Assembly: GCA_964494005.1 (NCBI GenBank)
Contig: CAZBQE010000048.1
Coordinates: 1-6,489, forward strand
Reading direction: 5' to 3'
Source of the DNA: CAJBLF01 sp964494005
Lineage (GTDB): Bacteria; Patescibacteriota; Gracilibacteria; Absconditabacterales; Absconditicoccaceae
DNA length: 6,489 nucleotides
The translations under genes were made by a program, and so were the position numbers. The notes beneath the pieces were generated by a model that was given only the letters and a program-made list of their open reading frames with translations, did no database searches and was not told the origin of the DNA. The first letter of the stretch is position 1; every line of letters starts with the position of its first letter. Below are positions 1-5,360 of the stretch, piece by piece.

Positions 1-145
1 ATGACAGACAACTAGCTTTTGTGCGACATTAATGTCGTCATAGAAGCGGTAATGGGACAAAAGGCGATACTACATTGCGTATAATGTTCCAAAATGGGAT
101 GTTTTACGCTATCCTTGTAGCAAGTACGGGGCAGGCTACTTTTTC
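1..145. other. Unassigned stretch at the left edge, with a short palindrome
   Basis: I find no gene I can defend here. All frames on both strands are interrupted by TAA or TAG within short distances even when TGA is read as glycine. Positions 24-37 form a perfect 14-base palindrome (CGACATTAATGTCG) that could fold as a 5-bp stem with a TTAA loop, but no T-run follows on either strand, so it is not an obvious intrinsic terminator. The stretch is the 3' flank of the minus-strand AMMECR1-like gene. A minus-strand frame open from about 69 to the left edge has no ATG and is too short to judge. Confidence 0.4.
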
Positions 146-592
146 CTATATTGCTATGGTAATTCTCTCTGTTCTGAAGCTGTACATACTTACGTTGCCT
201 GAAATTCAATATTTTTGTTTGATAAGTCCGAGGGCGGTTTTTACGTCATTTACTCATTTGGTGTTTGGCAAAATTGCTCCTGATTTTTTTGTTTCCGTAT
301 TTACCAAGAAAATTCAATAATTTTTGGTTGGAAGTGTGAGTAATTTATTTACATCGGTTTCTTGGATGTAGGATTGGATGATGTCGATAACTACCGTTTT
401 GGTGGTATGTTCGTGTTTAGCGAGGAGTCCGTTGTAGATGAGATCAGTGAGTTGGTTGATATTTTTGTCGGTTTTTACCGTCCCATGGGATGCAAGAAAT
501 TTGCCGTTTACATCGAATAATGAGAAAAAAAGTCCTTTTTTGTCTTCAGGTTTGCAATGCTTACTCAATTCTAATTTAATTTGTTCTAACAT
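146..592 (-). CDS. AMMECR1-like domain protein, divergent
   Basis: This is a 148-aa protein read with TGA as glycine; TGA supplies Gly93, Gly113 and Gly129, and the stop is TAG. The start is ATG at 592, with an in-frame TAG 10 bases upstream and no Shine-Dalgarno. The layout fits the AMMECR1 fold: an N-terminal GLFFSLFDVNGKF strand (about residues 20-32), a helix, a YGIFLV strand near 92-97, a SGAILPNTKG stretch (about 104-113) like the family's LLPQV region, and a C-terminal YSFRTERITI strand like human AMMECR1 RYRSEKMTL. The family's hallmark RGCIG motif is absent; LASHGTV stands at about that place. AMMECR1 proteins are of uncertain biochemical role, and no MEMO or radical-SAM partner is in view. 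The gene is divergent from tgt. Family assignment is by eye, so moderately sure; the reading frame is more secure. Confidence 0.62.
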
Positions 593-695
593 ACTTTTAA
601 ACTATTAGATTAAACGATTAATTGATACATTAATGAATTGAAATTTATTCATATAATGATATAAGCTAATCCATCTTTATTCTAGTCAAAATGTT
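593..695. promoter_or_regulatory. Divergent intergenic region with likely tgt promoter
   Basis: This AT-rich gap separates the AMMECR1-like gene (minus) from tgt (plus). For tgt, TTGAAA at 638-643 with a 16-base spacer precedes TATAAG at 660-665; a perfect TATAAT lies at 652-657 but has only a poor -35 match. Either would place the transcript start some 20-30 bases before the ATG. No clear promoter is seen for the minus-strand gene. The AT-richness makes chance matches likely. Confidence 0.4.
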
Positions 696-1874
696 ATGAA
701 TAAACTCAAATTTAAGATACTCAAACAGAAGGGAAATGCAAGGGTTTGACAGATTACTCTCAACGGAATTACCTTGACAACCCCTGTTTTTATGCCTGTG
801 GGAACAAAGGCGACGATCAAGGGAATGATTCTTGATATGCTCAAAGATAAGAAATATATCTGAGATTTACCTGAGATTCAACTCATCTTGGCGAACACTT
901 TTCATTTGTATTTACGTCCCGGTGATAAACTAATAAAAGACGCTTGATGACTTCATTCTTTTGAAAACTGGGATAAACTTATTTTGACCGATAGTGGGGG
1001 ATTTCAAGTTTTTTCTCTCGGACTTTCCAAAAATTGAAAATTGAAAATTGAAAATTGAAAATTATCCGAAGGATCGCATGATGTGAAAATGAAGCTGATG
1101 GAGAATGGGGTGAAATTCCGTTCGCCGTATGATGGATCCAAACATGAATTTACTCCGGAATGAGTCGTCGATATCCAGTGTAATTTGTGATCAGATATTA
1201 TGATGGTTTTGGATGTGTGTTCACCCGCAGGAGCAGACAAAAAAACTATAGAACAACATATGCAGATGACGCATCGTCGAGCTAAGAGAGCGTTTGATCA
1301 TTTGAAGCCAAAATATGACCAAGTTCGTGGAGTGTTGTTTCCTATTGTTCAGTGATGAACTCATTTGGATTTAAGACAACAATCGGTGGATTTTCTTAGT
1401 CAATATGCTTGGGATGGAATTGCGGTGTGATGAGTAAGTGTAGGAGAAAGTAAAGAGCTTATTCGTGAAGTCGTTGCATTTATTGCGTCAAAATTACCTC
1501 AAGACAAACCAAGATATTTGATGGGAGTTGGTACTCCAGAAGATATTCGTCATGCAGTTGAAGAAGGATTTGATATGTTTGACTGCGTGTTGCCGACGAG
1601 ATTGGGCAGACATGGAGAAGCGTTTTCTGCTGAAGGAAATATCAAACTTTCCAACGCCAAATATGCCAAAGATTTCACTCCACTGACGGATGACTGTGAT
1701 TGTTATACCTGCAAAAATTTTACCAAAGCATATCTTAATCATTTATTAAAAGAAAAAGAGATGCTGGGTGGCATTCTCTTATCACTTCATAATATTGCTT
1801 ACCTCCACAAGATTGTTGAGGATTGGAAGAAGGAGATGTTATACTCAACCGCCAAAAAAACCAGTGAAATGTAG
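696..1874 (+). CDS. tgt: tRNA-guanine transglycosylase (Tgt)
   Basis: Bacterial Tgt swaps guanine-34 of GUN-anticodon tRNAs (Asp, Asn, His, Tyr) for preQ1, or for queuine in salvaging organisms. The 392-aa protein is complete: TPVFMPVGT near the N-terminus, TDSGGFQVFS with the general acid/base Asp99, AVGGVSVGE substrate-site glycines (245-246), FDMFDCVLPTR with nucleophile Asp296, and a CDCYTC zinc site (Cys334, Cys336, Cys339) plus His365, with the same spacing as E. coli C302/C304/C307/H333. Twelve in-frame TGA codons (residues 18, 56, 84, 85, 114, 121, 156, 165, 220, 221, 245, 246) fall where glycine is expected or tolerated; under the standard code only fragments remain. Compared with E. 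coli there are about 22 extra residues between Asp99 and Asp296, mostly a loop made by a heptamer repeat at 1030-1064. The start is the first ATG in frame after a TAA at 654; there is no Shine-Dalgarno. The stop is TAG. Confidence 0.97.
1030..1064 (+). repeat. In-frame 7-base tandem repeat inside tgt
   Basis: Four perfect AAAATTG units (1030-1057) are followed by one AAAATTA unit (1058-1064). The array lies in tgt just after the SGGFQVFSLG motif and encodes a Lys/Asn/Gly-rich loop (about residues 112-123). Three units make seven codons, so the frame cycles every 21 bases; two of the codons are TGA, read as glycine. Gain or loss of a single unit would shift the frame, while three units would be neutral. 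The equivalent site in other Tgt proteins is a short turn before the GVxFRSxxDGS segment. Confidence 0.9.
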
Positions 1875-1981
1875 TTTTTTTGCATGATTGAGTTATATTT
1901 ACTATCCAAATAAGTCTCTTTAGTCTACGAATGTGGGGAAATGTAGTGAGAAATTATTGTGATAGTAAATATGAAATAAAT

Positions 1982-2006
1982 AAAAAAAAGCGACAAATAA
2001 TGTCGC
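1982..2006 (-). terminator. Intrinsic terminator of the acyl carrier protein unit
   Basis: On the minus strand, GCGACA and TGTCGC form a perfect 6-bp stem (1990-1995 with 2001-2006) around an AATAA/TTATT loop, followed by eight T (1982-1989). It starts 11 bases after the ACP stop codon. In the plus direction no T-run follows, so it should not act efficiently on tgt transcripts. The 1875-1981 gap before it holds no gene I can support. Confidence 0.85.
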
Positions 2007-2017
2007 GGTTAATATTG

Positions 2018-2272
2018 TTATTGATTAATTTTTTGGTTGATACAGTTTACTACATCTTGCACTGTTTTAATTTTTTCGGCTTCTTGGTCTGTGATAGAGA
2101 TATTAAATTCTCGTTCGAAATCAATCATCAAATCTGTTATATCCAATGAATCTGCATTTAGATCGTTTATTAGATTATGATTTAATTCAATTTTTTCAAG
2201 CCAATCAATATCTGCTAATAATTTTTCTGTGATAATTTGTATCACCATGTTTTCTGTTTTTTTCATTTTCAT
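2018..2272 (-). CDS. acpP: Acyl carrier protein
   Basis: This is an 84-aa acidic helical protein, the usual ACP size. The phosphopantetheine site is the DSLD motif with Ser42 (DLNADSLDITDL), followed by the typical second helix and the ITDQEAEKIKTVQDVVNCI tail. ACPs carry acyl chains on a 4'-phosphopantetheine arm in the cytoplasm for fatty-acid, phospholipid or lipoate-type chemistry. The start could be Met1, Met3 or Met9; Met1 gives the longest product and lies 35 bases after the stop of the upstream 76-aa gene, so the two probably share one transcript. The leader is A-rich (CTAAAAACAG) with no Shine-Dalgarno. The protein has no glycine at all, hence no TGA codons. No fatty-acid synthase gene or holo-ACP synthase is in the window, so its client pathway is open. 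Confidence 0.93.
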   Translation of the reverse strand: MKMKKTENMVIQIITEKLLADIDWLEKIELNHNLINDLNADSLDITDLMIDFEREFNISITDQEAEKIKTVQDVVNCINQKINQ

Positions 2273-2307
2273 CTGTTTTTAGATTATTATGTGTGTTTTT
2301 TGTTTTT

Positions 2308-2538
2308 TTAATTGATATCTCATCTATGCTGTTCTCTTATTTTTTTGTATGGGTCTTTCATTATTTCTTCTTTCATGTTTTCTCGTCTTTGGATTTCTTC
2401 TGGAGAAATAGTAAAAAAAATATTTTTTTTATATTCTTCAATAGTTTTTTTTGTTCATGATAATTTTAAGAGTTCGCCTGTTATTTTGTTGTATCTTGCA
2501 AATACTTCAGCATCGTAGCTTCTTCCTTTTTCTTCCAT
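2308..2538 (-). CDS. Small charged protein of unknown function upstream of ACP
   Basis: This is a 76-aa protein read with table 25; TGA encodes Gly28 (KLSGTKK) and Gly73 (HRGDIN), and the stop is TAA. I do not recognise a family. It is rich in Lys, Glu and Arg, has no membrane segment, and its C-terminal half (EEIQRRENMKEEIMKDPYKK) looks helical. It begins about 20-25 bases after a strong promoter and ends 35 bases before the ACP start, so it is the leading gene of a two-gene transcript. The standard code would truncate it at codon 28. Support comes from the promoter position, the ATG preceded by an A-run, and protein-like composition; no homology was checked. Confidence 0.65.
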
Positions 2539-2564
2539 TGTTTTTTTTACCTATATAAATGTAT

Positions 2565-2594
2565 TTTATATATATATTTCCTATAATATGTCAA
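2565..2594 (-). promoter_or_regulatory. Sigma-70-type promoter for the 76-aa gene and acpP
   Basis: On the minus strand there is a perfect TTGACA at 2594-2589, an 18-base spacer, and TATAAA at 2570-2565; neighbouring registers (TATATA, ATATAA) are also possible in the AT run. The expected transcript start near 2558 leaves a leader of about 20 bases before the ATG at 2538. It is the best promoter match in the window and lies just downstream of the DUF378-gene terminator, which insulates the two units. Confidence 0.75.
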
Positions 2595-2609
2595 TCTTTT
2601 TTTGTAATC

Positions 2610-2639
2610 AAAAACTCCCTCGTGAAAGGGAGTCTTTTT
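2610..2639 (-). terminator. Intrinsic terminator after the DUF378-type gene
   Basis: ACTCCCT (2614-2620) and AGGGAGT (2627-2633) form a perfect 7-bp stem with a six-base loop. On the minus strand a short T-run follows directly (2613-2610), 24 bases after the stop of the DUF378-type gene. On the plus strand CTTTTT follows (2634-2639), so the structure could act both ways, although no plus-strand gene leads into it. Confidence 0.85.
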
Positions 2640-2656
2640 GTTAGATTCAGATGAAA

Positions 2657-2911
2657 TTATTTTTTGCAACATTTACATCCGAAGTTTGCGATAAGTGTTC
2701 GAAGAGCTCCTACAGCAACAGCAGAATAAATAATTTTTGCAATCATGTTCATTGTAGTCATAGTTGTTTCTACACCATCTATACCTACTTCAATTGTTGT
2801 TACATCAGGAAAGATAGTAGTAACCAAATTAAGATCTAACCAAGCGTATAAACCTCGGTTCAATCCTCCAACCACTAAAAGGATCAAAAAAATCCAGTAA
2901 AGTACTTTCAT
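2657..2911 (-). CDS. DUF378-type small membrane protein
   Basis: This is an 84-aa protein with two likely membrane helices: residues 4-24 (WIFLILLVVGGLNRGLYAWL) and about 56-75 (MIAKIIYSAVAVGALRTLI). The LLVVGGLNRGLYAW and LDLNLV...IF pattern followed by a KIIYSAVAVGAL helix matches the DUF378 (YuzA-like) family, whose function is unknown. The loop between the helices (TTIFPDVTTIEVGIDGVETT) is longer than I expect for the family. The C-terminus ends in a Cys-rich GCKCCKK tail. All seven glycines use GGN codons. The start is ATG at 2911, with a TAA in frame 10 bases upstream; there is no Shine-Dalgarno and no convincing promoter. A terminator follows, so it is probably transcribed alone. Confidence 0.8.
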   Translation of the reverse strand: MKVLYWIFLILLVVGGLNRGLYAWLDLNLVTTIFPDVTTIEVGIDGVETTMTTMNMIAKIIYSAVAVGALRTLIANFGCKCCKK

Positions 2912-2926
2912 TGAAATATGTTATAA

Positions 2927-2954
2927 AGTAAAAATATAACAACAATATTTTACT
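2927..2954 (-). promoter_or_regulatory. Imperfect palindrome in the leader of the DUF378-type gene
   Basis: AGTAAAAATAT (2927-2937) and ATATTTTACT (2945-2954) pair over 10 bp with a one-base bulge and a seven-base loop, ending 15 bases before the start codon. It could be an operator or a leader hairpin; in such AT-rich DNA it could also be chance. Confidence 0.3.
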
Positions 2955-3000
2955 AAATGGCACAATTATTGCAATATAATCTTACTTTCATAGTTTTTTG

Positions 3001-3035
3001 GAAAAAATAAAAAAATTAGCAATTAAGCTAATTTT
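3001..3035 (-). terminator. Intrinsic terminator of the tRNA-Arg gene
   Basis: AAAATTAGC (3012-3020) and GCTAATTTT (3027-3035) form a perfect 9-bp stem with a six-base loop. On the minus strand the stem runs into a T-rich tract (3011-3001) interrupted by one A. It starts 8 bases after the tRNA 3' end. Confidence 0.8.
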
Positions 3036-3042
3036 ATACGTT

Positions 3043-3113
3043 CAGGGCGTGAAGGGATTGAACCTCCGACTGCGGTTCCGAAGACCGTCATGTTACCACT
3101 ACACCAACGCCCC
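3043..3113 (-). tRNA. tRNA-Arg, anticodon UCG
   Basis: A 71-base cloverleaf folds on the minus strand. The acceptor stem pairs GGGGCGT with ACGCCCT (first pair G-T wobble), followed by discriminator G. The D arm contains AGTGGTA. The anticodon stem is CGGT/ACCG, extended by a poor A-C closing pair, around the loop CTTCGGA, so the anticodon is TCG (codons CGA and other CGN). The variable region has 4 bases, and the T arm is GGAGG/CCTTC around TTCAATC. The CCA end is not encoded and must be added. It is flanked by its own terminator. It is not the UGA-reading tRNA-Gly(UCA), which must lie elsewhere. Confidence 0.9.
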
Positions 3114-3120
3114 ATAATTT

Positions 3121-3155
3121 AATTAATAGTGAACAACTAACAACTAACCGTGAAT
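3121..3155. repeat. 7-base periodic array, AACTAAC type
   Basis: Two perfect AACTAAC units (3135-3141, 3142-3148) are flanked in the same 7-base register by degenerate units: AATTAAT (3121-3127), AGTGAAC (3128-3134) and CGTGAAT (3149-3155). The array begins 8 bases upstream of the tRNA 5' end. Confidence 0.6.
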
Positions 3156-3172
3156 GATTTGTTTTGGTATCG

Positions 3173-3194
3173 ACTATTGTAAATATACAATAGT
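3173..3194. promoter_or_regulatory. Perfect inverted repeat upstream of tRNA-Arg
   Basis: ACTATTGTA (3173-3181) and TACAATAGT (3186-3194) are perfect inverted copies around a four-base AATA centre. No T-run follows on the minus strand, so it is not a typical terminator for the ftsW unit. It overlaps a possible weak tRNA promoter (TTGCTT at 3208-3203, TATATT at 3187-3182, spacing only 15), which would suit an operator, but this is a guess. Confidence 0.4.
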
Positions 3195-3222
3195 TTGTAA
3201 GTAAGCAATACTTTTATTTTTA

Positions 3223-3250
3223 ATTCTCCATTCTCCACTTTTCATTCATT
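3223..3250. repeat. 7-base periodic array, ATTCTCC type
   Basis: Two perfect ATTCTCC units (3223-3229, 3230-3236) are followed in register by ACTTTTC (3237-3243) and ATTCATT (3244-3250). The array ends 2 bases from the stop codon of the 286-aa gene (3253), on its 3' side. Confidence 0.6.
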
Positions 3251-3252
3251 TT

Positions 3253-4113
3253 TTATTTTGTTAGTAATTTTATTGTTCCTGCTTGTATTTGTTGTAGTAC
3301 TTCTGCTTTGCCTTCTGTAGGAATATCTGGATTGCTTTGTAAAAATTCGAGCAAGCTTTTTTTGTATTCCAAGGCTTGTTCTTCTTTAGTGATTTTGTTT
3401 ATATTTTCAATGCTTTTCGCGTAGTCTGCGAAATTTTTCAACAATTCGTAATCGTTGCAGCTGATCTGATAGATGATTCCATCATTAGTTGTTTGTATGC
3501 TTGTGCTCATAAATACTCCTTCTTCGGCTAATTGTTTTTTCATCGTATCAAAAAATTCTTCGTATTTTAAAAATTGTCCAAAGAGTGGAATATGTATTTT
3601 TACTGCTATTAATTCATTATTTTTGATGTCCATTTTTCCATACAGGAGTATGAGTGCTAATAAAAAAGAAAAATATTTTCACCAATGTTCTTGTGATTTT
3701 AGATCTCATATAACCAAACATCATTTTTCTGATTTTTCTATCTTGGCTCAGATACCTAACTGCTCTAGTTTTTTGTTCGTTATTTCTCTTTCTTTTTCTG
3801 TAAATTTTGGAATAAAATAATATTTTTTTCCTGTGTTTTCATCGAAACTATCAAATAAATAGAGTCCTTTGATAAATCCTTCTTTATCAAAATTTACATC
3901 TATTTCTTTTCTTGGTGCTGTATATACTACACTCATATTGTCTCATAGATTTTTGAGATTGATAATTTTCCATTCTTTTTTGTGTAATACGATAATTCCC
4001 TTATCAAAATCGGAAAAAGTATATCCGTTTGCGTTGTAGGTATATTCCTTTGTTTGCGGGATATTTTCGTTGGGGATGGTCAGAAGATTGTTTTGGTCTA
4101 TTTCGATTTTCAT
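3253..4113 (-). CDS. Unknown 286-aa protein coupled to ftsW
   Basis: Reading TGA as glycine joins what look like several short ORFs into one 286-aa frame; five TGA codons lie at 3943-3945, 3748-3750, 3721-3723, 3706-3708 and 3679-3681, and the stop is TAA. I do not recognise a family. Residues 1-120 are polar and rich in beta-type segments (NGYTFSDFDKGIIVLHKKEW; GLYLFDSFDENTGKKYYFIP). A short hydrophobic stretch, YFSFLLALILLYG (about 147-159), may be a membrane segment or a buried helix. The C-terminal half is mixed alpha/beta (NNELIAVKIHIPLFGQFLKY; GIIYQISCNDYELLKNFADY) and ends in a Glu/Lys-rich helical region. Its ATG shares one base with the ftsW stop (TAATG), which implies translational coupling and a role linked to the SEDS protein. 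An in-frame TAA sits one codon upstream of the ATG, fixing the start. Confidence 0.85.
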
Positions 4114-5249
4114 TATTTATTTTTCAATATCTTATAAAGCAGGATAATTTCCATAAAGTTTACCATTAGTGCTGTTCATCCATAACTAATGAATGGTAGT
4201 GTTAGTCAGGTGTTTGGTAATATCTTTACGTTCACTCCTATATTTACGAATGCTTGTACGAGAATCAAGGAAAGGATTCCGATTCCTATCATTTTTTTGT
4301 GGTCATCTTTGACGTTGCGAAGATGTGTCAAAAAATAATATGCGATATAGAGATACAGTCCTAGTAATATCATATTTCCCACAAATCCTATTTCTTCGGA
4401 GAATGCTGCGAAAACGAAATCACTTTGTGCTTCTGGAATAAAACCAAATTTTTGTAATCATTTGCCATATCATTTTCCTATCAATCCTCCACCTCCTATT
4501 GCGCGTAATGCTTGTTCATTTTGTCGTCAAATTTGTCTTGCTTGTGGATCGATATTGGAACTTAGGAAGTAGGTAAATCTTTTTTGGATATAGGCGAATC
4601 TTTCGCTTACCATACCTGCAATACTTCCTATAACTAATCCTCCTATCAATCATCACAATAATATTCGTAGTACATATTTTATTTTTGCGCCTGCATATCG
4701 ACACATAATAAGTCCTACGATTCCTAGAATCATAATAGTTCCAAGATCTGGTATCAAGAGGAATACGAAGAACAATATTGCGTTGAGGATGATGAATGAA
4801 ATAAAAAATTCTTTGGTATTTATCTTGTCGCGTTTTCTAATGAGCCATCATCACAAGAAGAGGACATATCCCAATTTGAAGAATTCCGCAGGTTGGATAC
4901 TTGGTAATCCGGGGAGGTCTATCCATCCTCTCGCTCCGTTGAGTACAACACCGACTCCTGGAATAAATACGGCAATCATGAGTGCCATGAGTACGATAGC
5001 TATCATTGTGATGTTTTTGTTTTTTTGAAAAAATTTTATCGGCACTGCATAGGTTATCCCTGCCATGACAAGTGCCATTCCTATGTTTCTGAGTTGTCTA
5101 AAAAAATAAAAATAATTTGACGGGTCCCCTTCCCGTTTTCCATTTGCTATCAACGAAAGCGTCAAAGTAAATGATTCGTGGATACTTACACTGTAAATAG
5201 AAAGTACTCCGAATATAGTTAAAACGATTCATATTATGATTAGGGGCAT
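4113..5249 (-). CDS. ftsW: SEDS peptidoglycan glycosyltransferase, FtsW/RodA/SpoVE family
   Basis: SEDS proteins are multi-pass membrane enzymes that polymerise lipid II with a partner class-b PBP. The 378-aa length is typical. Motifs in order: VLSIYSVS in the first helix, YFFRQLRNIG, a PGVGVVLNGARGWI and SIQPAEFFKLG block, NIDPQARQ, GGGLIGKGYGKGLQKFGF, then PEAQSDFVFAAFSEEIG with Asp277 at the catalytic Asp position (RodA D262, FtsW D297), and NIGVN...LPNTGLTLPFISYGGTAL. Ten TGA codons read as glycine, including conserved ones in GKGYGKG, NTGLTLP and SYGG. GLTLP favours FtsW/SpoVE over RodA, but the choice is not certain. The start is ATG 5249, since an in-frame TAG lies at 5274; there is no Shine-Dalgarno. 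It overlaps the downstream 286-aa gene by one base. The gene upstream is an HExxH metallopeptidase, 91 bases away. Confidence 0.96.
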
Positions 5250-5257
5250 ACTAATGT

Positions 5258-5292
5258 AACTAGCAATTAAAAACTAATAACTAACAATGATG
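5258..5292. repeat. 7-base periodic array upstream of ftsW
   Basis: Five heptads sit in one register: AACTAGC (5258-5264), AATTAAA (5265-5271), AACTAAT (5272-5278), AACTAAC (5279-5285) and AATGATG (5286-5292). The array begins 9 bases upstream of the ftsW ATG and so occupies its leader or promoter region. AATAACTAACAAT (5276-5288) is repeated in perfect inverted orientation at 5344-5356. Confidence 0.6.
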
Positions 5293-5339
5293 GATTTTTT
5301 TAATTAATAAATATTTAGTACCAATTAATGTTTTTTTTT

Positions 5340-5360
5340 GCTAATTGTTAGTTATTTTCG
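5340..5360 (-). repeat. AACTAAC-type heptads over the metallopeptidase stop
   Basis: Read on the minus strand, AACTAAC (5353-5347) is followed in register by AATTAGC (5346-5340), with a degenerate CGAAAAT heptad before it (5360-5354). These heptads encode the final K-I-T-N-N residues and TAG stop of the metallopeptidase gene. The units match those of the array at 5258-5292 in opposite orientation. Confidence 0.6.

Noticed and set aside
12..209. Minus-strand 65-codon open frame
   Set aside because: Mostly overlaps the AMMECR1-like gene in another frame; its unique part (12-145) is short, unlike any family I know, and covers a palindrome.
75..320. Plus-strand 81-codon open frame
   Set aside because: Antisense to the AMMECR1-like gene, which has family-like motifs and TGA at plausible glycines; this frame shows no recognisable features.
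696..1433. tgt as a decayed pseudogene with multiple stops
   Set aside because: All apparent stops are TGA, never TAA or TAG, they fall on glycine positions, and other genes in the window show the same pattern.
1518..1874. A separate 118-aa protein at the 3' end of tgt
   Set aside because: It is only the TGA-free C-terminal third of Tgt, carrying the nucleophile and zinc site; with TGA as glycine it joins the full gene.
1854..1881. A/T-only hairpin over the tgt stop codon as a terminator
   Set aside because: Seven of its eight stem pairs are A-T and the loop is 12 bases; too weak to call, though the T-run after the stop might still cause some termination.
1931..2149. Plus-strand frame between tgt and acpP
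   Set aside because: Runs through the ACP terminator and antisense to the ACP coding region; composition is that of a shadow frame.
3473..3820. Plus-strand 115-codon open frame
   Set aside because: Antisense to the 286-aa gene, which is supported by TAATG coupling to ftsW and table-25 continuity.
4516..5028. Two short frames (4516-4704 minus, 4783-5028 plus) within ftsW
   Set aside because: Out-of-frame or antisense shadows of the clearly identified SEDS gene.
5281..5343. Mobile element bounded by the inverted heptad copies
   Set aside because: Only 55 bases lie between the arms, with no transposase or target-site duplication; better explained by independent heptad arrays.
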